A stretch of 64,000 nt of DNA. It comes from Granulicella sp. dw_53. Its GTDB lineage: Bacteria; Acidobacteriota; Terriglobia; Terriglobales; Acidobacteriaceae. Made by a program: the position numbers and the translations under genes. Under the pieces are notes generated by a model, which was not told the origin of the DNA, did no database searches, and saw only the letters and a list, made by a program, of their open reading frames with translations. Shown piece after piece: positions 58,582 through 64,000 of this stretch. The number at the start of each line of letters is the position of its first letter. The first letter of the stretch is position 1. Where the stretch lies: contig NZ_JAAVUR010000018.1 of assembly GCF_018449545.1 (NCBI RefSeq), positions 1 to 64,000 on the forward strand, written 5' to 3'.

Positions 58582-59442
58582 TTGGCGTTACTCCTGTTGC
58601 TGAGCCCGGCTCAGGGCTGTTGGGCTCAGGAGCCGAGCGTTGTAGTTAATGAAAACCCTGCGGTTTTGCCTGTACCGCAGGCAGGCGATTGGTGGCTCGC
58701 GCGCCATCTGGACCGATTGGTCCAGGTCGAGGCAGGCGGAGTGGACCTGTTGCTGATAGGCGACTCAATCACCCAAAACTTCGAGAAGACAGGACCGGCG
58801 CCCGATGAGGTCTTCTACCCCGCATGGGAGGAGTTCTTTGCGCCGCATCATGCGCTGAATCTGGGCTACTCCGGGGATCAGACGCAGAATGTGCTGTGGC
58901 GGCTGCGGCACGGCGAGGTGGACGGGCTGGCGCCCAAGGATGTCGTACTGCTGATCGGGACAAATAATACCGTCGCGAAGCCGAATGGCACGTTAGAGCA
59001 GAGCGCTGAACAGGTTACGGCGGGCGTCGAGGCGGTGGTGGACGAGTTGCAGGAGCGCCTGCCGGAGTCGAAGATTTTGCTGGTGGAGATTCTTCCTTCT
59101 GGCATATCCGCTACGAAATCTGCCAAGGACGCAGCGGTAAATGCAGCTCTGCGAGCGCGATACAAGGCAAGTGAAGAGGTACGGTGCCTGGACGTCAGCT
59201 CCCTCTTCCTGAAAGACGGCGTGCTAAACCGCTCATTATTTTATGATCCACGGATGAAGACGCCGCAGGAGCCTCTGCATCCGGATACGGTGGGGCAAAG
59301 AAGATTGGCGAAGGCGATCTCGGAGGCTCTCTATGGCCCTTCGGGAACGGCCAGTGGGAAGGGCCGGGGTCGCACTGCTCCGCGACACGCATTACAATCA
59401 TCGGATGCCGCTGATGGCGCCGTGAATCCGGGCGCGGTCTGA
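58582..59442 (+). CDS. GDSL/SGNH-type hydrolase (PAF-acetylhydrolase-like)
   Basis: About 286 residues from TTG 58582; no ATG or GTG is in frame between the clpX stop and this point, so the exact start is uncertain. The N-terminus is a signal peptide ('[15 protein letters not shown]'). SGNH blocks: '[11 protein letters not shown]' (Ser), '[14 protein letters not shown]' (Gly), 'LLIGTNNT' (Asn) and '[10 protein letters not shown]' (Asp/His). It is probably a secreted esterase acting on lipid or sugar acetyl groups. It sits between clpX and lon, with 20 bp to lon. Confidence 0.88.
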   Translation: MALLLLLSPAQGCWAQEPSVVVNENPAVLPVPQAGDWWLARHLDRLVQVEAGGVDLLLIGDSITQNFEKTGPAPDEVFYPAWEEFFAPHHALNLGYSGDQTQNVLWRLRHGEVDGLAPKDVVLLIGTNNTVAKPNGTLEQSAEQVTAGVEAVVDELQERLPESKILLVEILPSGISATKSAKDAAVNAALRARYKASEEVRCLDVSSLFLKDGVLNRSLFYDPRMKTPQEPLHPDTVGQRRLAKAISEALYGPSGTASGKGRGRTAPRHALQSSDAADGAVNPGAV

Positions 59443-59462
59443 AACGTCTAATTGGGAGAGCG

Positions 59463-61889
59463 ATGACAAATCAACCTAAAGCAGCAGTACCAACCGGTGA
59501 AGTTCGCAAGTTGCCCATGATGCCCATCCGGGACATGGTGATCTTTCCCCATATGATGACGCCCTTTGTCGTTGGGCGTGAGTCGAGCGTGCGCGCTCTC
59601 GAAGAGGCGTTGAACGGCGACCGGAAGATCTTTCTGGCGACGCAGCACGACGCTTCGGTCGACGAGCCGAACGCGGATGATATCTACGAGACAGGAACCA
59701 TCGGCAACATCGTCCAGAGCGTGAAGATGCCGGATGGCAATATCAAGGTCCTGGTGGAGGGCGTGGAGCGGGCGCGAGCCACCGAGGTCAACGACGTCGA
59801 CGGCTTCTTCGTCGCGACTGTTCGCACCGGCCAGACACAGCTTGAGCTGACACCGCAGGTAGAGCAGCTTATGCAGCGTGTCCACTCGCTCTTCGAGCAG
59901 TACGTGAAGCTGCAGCAGAGCCTGAACTACGAGACGATGGCCGCAAGTGTGCGCGCGGACGAGGCAGCCAAGCTCGCCGACACGATCGCGGCGAACCTGC
60001 AGCTCTCGATCGAAGAGAAACAGCAGCTCCTGGAGGTATTCGATCCGGAGATGCGTCTGGCTCGGGTCGCCGATGTGCTCGACCTCGCCATCGAGAAGCT
60101 GAACATGGACCGGACCATCCAGTCGCGCGTGAAGCGGCAGATGGAGAAGGCGCAGAAGGAGTACTACCTCAACGAGAAGATCAAGGCCATCCAGAAGGAG
60201 CTCGGCCGCGGTGAGAAGAGCGAGTTCGATGAGCTGAAGAAGAAGATCGAAGCGGCGGGGATGCCCAAGGACGTGCTCGATAAGAGCATGCAGGAGCTGA
60301 AGAAGCTGGAGGCCATGCCACCGATGTCGGCGGAGTCAACAGTTTCGAGGAACTACCTGGACTGGCTGCTGGCGGTGCCGTGGAAGAAGAAGTCCAAGGA
60401 GATCCGCTCCATCGAGCATGCGGAACAGATTCTGAACGAAGACCACTACGGGCTCGAGAAGATCAAGGACCGCATCCTGGAGTTTCTGGCGGTGCGGCAG
60501 TTGGTGAAGAATCCAAAGGGATCGATCCTGTGCTTTGTTGGGCCTCCGGGTGTGGGCAAGACTTCGCTCGGAATGTCGATCGCCAAGGCTACCGGGCGGA
60601 AGTTTGTACGGATGTCGCTGGGTGGCGTGCGGGACGAGGCGGAGATTCGCGGGCATCGGCGTACGTACATCGGAGCGCTGCCGGGGCAGATTATCCAGTC
60701 GATGAAGAAGGCTGGGACGAAGAATCCGGTGTTCATGCTGGACGAGATCGATAAGATGGCTTCGGACTTCCGGGGAGATCCGGCGAGTGCGCTGCTGGAG
60801 GTGCTGGATCCGGAGCAGAACACGTCGTTCCAGGATCACTACCTCGATGTCGAGTACGACCTCTCGCAGGTGTTGTTTGTCGCTACGGCGAATGTGCTCG
60901 ACACCATTCCTGGTCCGTTGCAGGACCGCATGGAGATCATCCGGCTCCATGGGTACACCGAGGTCGAGAAGCTCGAGATCGCCAAGCAGTATTTGGTCAA
61001 GAAGCAGCGCGAGGGGAATGGTCTCTCGACCGAGCAACTGGTCTTCGAGGACTCGGCGTTAAAGGCGATCATTCGTGGCTACACGCGCGAGGCGGGCGTC
61101 CGTAACCTGGAGCGCGAGATCGGCAACGTGGGCCGCAAGGTGGCACGCAAGGTAGTGCAGACCGGACCGGAGCATAAGGAACTGGTCACTGGCGACACGC
61201 TGGAGAGCCTGCTAGGGGTAGCGAAGTTCCGCGACTCCGAGGTGCATGCGAAGAGCGAGGTTGGGCTGGTGACGGGGCTTGCCTGGACCTCAGTTGGCGG
61301 CACGATCCTGCAGACAGAGGTTCAGGTGCTGGATGGCAAGGGCAAGCTCTCTGCTACCGGACAACTGGGCGATGTGATGAAGGAGTCGGCCGAGGCCGCG
61401 TTGACCTACACCCGTTCGAGAGCTTCGCAGTTGGGGCTCAAGAAGGACTTCTACCGTAACGTGGATATTCACATCCATGTGCCGGAGGGAGCGATTCCGA
61501 AGGACGGTCCTTCCGCAGGCATCACCATCGCTACCGGGCTCGCGAGCGCGCTGACGAAGATCAAAGTTCGCCGCGATATCGCGATGACCGGCGAGATCAC
61601 CCTACGGGGCAAGGTACTGCCGATCGGTGGGCTGAAGGAGAAGCTGCTGGCGGCGCACCGTGCGGGGATCTTCGAGGCGATCTTGCCGGAGGACAACCGC
61701 AAGGACCTGGCCGATCTACCGGAGCTGCTGAAGTCGTCGATGAAGCTGCACTTTGTCGAGCAGATGGACGAGGTTCTGCAGATCGCACTCGAAGGCAAGC
61801 TGCCCGAGCTGATGGAAGAGACCCCAGAGGCGTTGACGGGAGTGATTCCGGCTCCGATCGAAGGACCTCAGCCAGTCTCCCGCCAGTAA
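59463..61889 (+). CDS. lon: ATP-dependent protease Lon (LonA)
   Basis: 808 residues. The N-terminal substrate-binding LON domain begins '[20 protein letters not shown]' (in parts). The AAA domain has Walker A GPPGVGKT (360-367). The protease domain has the Ser684-Lys727 dyad ('[10 protein letters not shown]' and '[10 protein letters not shown]'). It degrades damaged and regulatory proteins. GGGAG lies about 6 nt before the ATG. It is separated from clpX only by the GDSL hydrolase gene, and ends at a strong bidirectional terminator. Confidence 0.98.
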   Translation: MTNQPKAAVPTGEVRKLPMMPIRDMVIFPHMMTPFVVGRESSVRALEEALNGDRKIFLATQHDASVDEPNADDIYETGTIGNIVQSVKMPDGNIKVLVEGVERARATEVNDVDGFFVATVRTGQTQLELTPQVEQLMQRVHSLFEQYVKLQQSLNYETMAASVRADEAAKLADTIAANLQLSIEEKQQLLEVFDPEMRLARVADVLDLAIEKLNMDRTIQSRVKRQMEKAQKEYYLNEKIKAIQKELGRGEKSEFDELKKKIEAAGMPKDVLDKSMQELKKLEAMPPMSAESTVSRNYLDWLLAVPWKKKSKEIRSIEHAEQILNEDHYGLEKIKDRILEFLAVRQLVKNPKGSILCFVGPPGVGKTSLGMSIAKATGRKFVRMSLGGVRDEAEIRGHRRTYIGALPGQIIQSMKKAGTKNPVFMLDEIDKMASDFRGDPASALLEVLDPEQNTSFQDHYLDVEYDLSQVLFVATANVLDTIPGPLQDRMEIIRLHGYTEVEKLEIAKQYLVKKQREGNGLSTEQLVFEDSALKAIIRGYTREAGVRNLEREIGNVGRKVARKVVQTGPEHKELVTGDTLESLLGVAKFRDSEVHAKSEVGLVTGLAWTSVGGTILQTEVQVLDGKGKLSATGQLGDVMKESAEAALTYTRSRASQLGLKKDFYRNVDIHIHVPEGAIPKDGPSAGITIATGLASALTKIKVRRDIAMTGEITLRGKVLPIGGLKEKLLAAHRAGIFEAILPEDNRKDLADLPELLKSSMKLHFVEQMDEVLQIALEGKLPELMEETPEALTGVIPAPIEGPQPVSRQ

Positions 61890-61907
61890 CTGACGTTAGG
61901 CAAAAAG

Positions 61908-61938
61908 AAGGCCGAACCCCGATGGGTTCGGCCTTTTG
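61908..61938. terminator. Bidirectional terminator after lon
   Basis: A 12-bp perfect stem AAGGCCGAACCC/GGGTTCGGCCTT with a CGAT loop and T's on both sides. It ends lon on the plus strand and the small membrane-protein gene on the minus strand. Confidence 0.9.
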
Positions 61939-61954
61939 GCGTTGAAGGTTGCTA

Positions 61955-62104
61955 CTAGGTGGTTCGCCGCCCGGTGACGAAGTGCATGATGACCGAGATG
62001 ATGGCGAAGAGAACCAGCAGATGGATGGCTAAGCTGCTTACGTGCATTACCAGGAAGCCAGCGAGCCAAAGGACGACCAACACCACAGCAAGAATAAGGA
62101 ACAT
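61955..62104 (-). CDS. Small membrane protein, lmo0937-like
   Basis: 49 residues: MFLILAVVLVVLWLAG, then a His-containing link and a second hydrophobic segment 'LLVLFAIISVIMHF', ending GRRTT. Two membrane segments with a short basic tail fit the lmo0937-type small membrane proteins, which have no known function. It is convergent with lon and shares its terminator. The gene is short, but its composition and family resemblance support it. Confidence 0.75.
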   Translation of the reverse strand: MFLILAVVLVVLWLAGFLVMHVSSLAIHLLVLFAIISVIMHFVTGRRTT

Positions 62105-62332
62105 TGTGTCCTACTTTCATACGCCTGAAATTTTCGCTTGTACCGCGAACATGTACAGAAAGTAAGAGAGTCCGCCGGGCGGAATCGTTGCTTGGGATTG
62201 AATCCAAAGGGAAATAAGTTGGCGGAATGTACCGACTTGTGTAACGAAGCGGACCGACGGAGACAACCCGGCGTCCCGCGACCCATCTTCTCGGCTAGAA
62301 CTTACCGCGAAGATGGGCGCGCCTCGCTTCTG

Positions 62333-62617
62333 TTAGGCCTGGCAGCCACCGGCGATGGAGGGGATGAGCATAACTTCGTCGCCATCCTGGAAGGCGTACG
62401 TCTCGCCGCCGAGGAAGCGGATATCCTCGTCGTTGATGTAGATGTTGATGAAGCGGCGAAGCTTTCCGTTCTCGTCCTTGATCTGGGTGCTGAGCGCGGG
62501 AAAGGATTGGTCGATATCCGCGAGCAGGCCAGGCAGGTTCGAAGCTGCGGAGTCGAACTGTTTGCAGCCATCGGTGTGACGGGTAAAGGCAGTAGGGATA
62601 AATACTTTCACGGACAT
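62333..62617 (-). CDS. MoaD/ThiS-family ubiquitin-like protein next to threonine synthase
   Basis: 94 residues from ATG 62617. It has the beta-grasp layout of MoaD/ThiS sulfur carriers: 'VKVFIPTAFTRHTDG', 'FPALSTQIKDENGKLRRFIN' in parts, 'IYINDEDIRFL', 'LQDGDEVMLIP'-like 'FQDGDEVMLIPSIAGG'. The Gly-Gly that carries thiocarboxylate is followed by Cys-Gln-Ala, so it is not terminal and would need trimming. It starts 35 bp after the threonine synthase stop, on the same strand. Mycobacterial CysO, which works with the cysteine synthase CysM and peptidase Mec, is the nearest known parallel; the role here is not known. Confidence 0.85.
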   Translation of the reverse strand: MSVKVFIPTAFTRHTDGCKQFDSAASNLPGLLADIDQSFPALSTQIKDENGKLRRFINIYINDEDIRFLGGETYAFQDGDEVMLIPSIAGGCQA

Positions 62618-62652
62618 TAGGTTCTCCAGCGTGATCCAGGTTTCGGAGTCGT

Positions 62653-63936
62653 TCAAGCTCCGGCAGTGGCGAGTTCAGATTCAGTGGTACCGTCGAGCTC
62701 CCGAAGGTAGGCATCGAAGTCGGCAAGGCGTGGGCGTATGGCACGGGCATCGACGTGGAGGTAGCTGTTGGCTAGAGCGTCGGTTGTCTTGAGACCGTTC
62801 CCGGTGATGCAGGAGACGGTGATCTGGTCGGGCGTGATGCGGCCCTGCGCGTAGAGACGAGCGGTAACGGAGGTGGTGACGCCACCGGCGGTCTCGGTGA
62901 AGATGCCCTCGGTCTCAGCCAGCTCTTGGATGCCAGCGACGATCTCGACATCGGAGACATCTTCGGCCCAGCCGCCCTCGCCGCGGATCATCTTGGCCGC
63001 CGCAGGGCCGTCCGCGGGATTACCGATAGCAAGGGACCGGGCGATGGTGTTGGGACGCTGGGGCACGATGTCCTCAGTTCCCTGCTTGACGGCGGTCGTG
63101 ATGGGCGAGCAGCCGGTGGCTTGTGCGCCGAAGAAGCGGACCGGCTTGTCTTCGACCAGGCCGAGGTAGACGAGCTCCTTGAAGGCCTTGCGGATCTTGC
63201 GGATCAACGAACCGCCGGCCATGGGCACAACGACGTTGTCTGGGAGCTGCCAGCCGAGCTGTTCCGCGATCTCGTAGCCCACGGTCTTGGAGCCTTCCGC
63301 GTAGTAGGGGCGGAGATTGACGTTGACGAAGCCCCAGTTGTACTCGTCGGCGATAAGGGTGCAGAGTCGGTTGACGTGATCGTAGTTGCCGTCGATGCGG
63401 ACCAGGCGGGCGCCGTAGACGAGGGTGTTGAGGATCTTGGCTGGCTCGAGGTCGGCGGGCACCAGGATGGTGGCCTTGAGGCCGAGACGGGCGGCCTGTG
63501 CAGCGACGGAGTTAGCCAGGTTGCCGGTGGAGGAGCAACCGACCGTCGTGAAACCGAACTTCTGCGCGTTCGCGAGGGCGACTGAGACGACCCGGTCCTT
63601 GAAGGAGAGGGTGGGAAAGCACACCGCATCGTTCTTGATGTAGAGATTGTTTGCGCCGATGCGCTTGCCGAGGTTCTTCGCGCGAACCAGAGGCGTAAAG
63701 CCGACCGGCAGATCCGGTTGAAAGCCGTCCGGAATGGGGAGCAGCGCCGCATAGCGCCAGATGTTTGCAGGACCTGCGGCGATCGCCTCCCGGGTGAAGA
63801 TGCCGCGTACCGCTTCCAGGTCGTAGGTGATTTCCAGGGGGGCGAGACAGTCGGGGCAGGCGGAGAGGGGTTGGTTCCCAAAGAGCTTGCCACACTCGTT
63901 GCACTTCAGTTCGTACCGGCTACAGGAATAGTTCAT
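62653..63936 (-). CDS. thrC: Threonine synthase
   Basis: 427 residues. A zinc-ribbon start has Cys pairs 'CNEC' and 'CPDC'. The PLP Lys is in 'TLSFKDRVVS', and the phosphate loop is 'CSSTGNLANS'. 'TAGGVTTSVTARL' and 'CITGNGLKTTDAL' are typical of the fold type II threonine synthase. The reaction converts O-phosphohomoserine to threonine and phosphate. It is followed by the MoaD/ThiS-like gene, so the two are probably co-transcribed. A sulfur-linked activity on this fold type cannot be excluded from sequence alone. Confidence 0.93.
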   Translation of the reverse strand: MNYSCSRYELKCNECGKLFGNQPLSACPDCLAPLEITYDLEAVRGIFTREAIAAGPANIWRYAALLPIPDGFQPDLPVGFTPLVRAKNLGKRIGANNLYIKNDAVCFPTLSFKDRVVSVALANAQKFGFTTVGCSSTGNLANSVAAQAARLGLKATILVPADLEPAKILNTLVYGARLVRIDGNYDHVNRLCTLIADEYNWGFVNVNLRPYYAEGSKTVGYEIAEQLGWQLPDNVVVPMAGGSLIRKIRKAFKELVYLGLVEDKPVRFFGAQATGCSPITTAVKQGTEDIVPQRPNTIARSLAIGNPADGPAAAKMIRGEGGWAEDVSDVEIVAGIQELAETEGIFTETAGGVTTSVTARLYAQGRITPDQITVSCITGNGLKTTDALANSYLHVDARAIRPRLADFDAYLRELDGTTESELATAGA

Positions 63937-64000
63937 TCACTCTCTCCGCGTGGGGGAGGAATCGAACTTGGACGCTCTCTGTTGTGGGGACGCCCGCAAA

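Noticed and set aside
63204-63893. A second minus-strand frame inside thrC
   Set aside because: Low-complexity Ser/Pro/Arg translation, a frame shadow of thrC.

Overview
The window looks like a chromosomal segment from an acidobacterium of the Granulicella/Terriglobus/Edaphobacter type (inference). The grounds are a moderately high GC content, a von Willebrand A protein of the VWFA-related acidobacterial kind, an S55 (SpoIVB-like) secreted peptidase, a TIGR03790-type secreted protein, several RND pumps, and a tig-clpP-clpX-lon cluster. No rRNA, CRISPR array, prophage or intact insertion sequence is visible. There is one tRNA gene, tRNA-Gln(CTG).

Region 1 to 12.3 kb: a peptide-type ABC solute-binding protein cut by the left edge; a luciferase-like monooxygenase; a secreted TIGR03790-type protein; an SDR oxidoreductase with a clear promoter, followed by a TetR regulator; a decayed beta-helix gene; a Fur/PerR regulator next to katG; and a membrane GGDEF-EAL protein.

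Region 12.3 to 34 kb is an export and detoxification block. A leftward four-gene operon encodes an adaptor, two RND permeases (MdtB/MdtC-like) and a NodT-type outer-membrane factor. Next comes a TetR gene and a leftward group of ADH, SDR, EthD-domain and enoyl-CoA-hydratase-like genes. A near-identical palindromic site lies upstream of both the TetR and the SDR genes. A second tripartite RND system (adaptor, permease, TolC) follows on the plus strand.

Region 34 to 40 kb: an amidohydrolase, ruvX, an HD-domain protein, an alpha/beta hydrolase, gene fragments in AT-richer DNA, tRNA-Gln and a DinB-like protein. Region 40 to 50 kb: a divergent pair of VWA protein and S55 peptidase, a zinc alcohol dehydrogenase, and an envelope operon (beta-propeller protein, 74-aa membrane protein, LolC/E-type permease, AhpD-like protein, LolD-type ATPase).

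Region 50 to 64 kb is a protein quality-control block: clpC, a cupin, a YtxH protein, a family 5 uracil-DNA glycosylase, a trigger factor with a histidine-rich N-terminus, clpP, clpX, a GDSL hydrolase, lon, a 49-aa membrane protein, and a MoaD/ThiS-like small protein just downstream of threonine synthase.

The points most worth a second look are the MoaD/ThiS protein with its residues after Gly-Gly beside thrC, the altered proton-relay residues of the plus-strand RND permease, the shared TetR-type operator, the mixed Lol-like operon, and the His-rich trigger factor.
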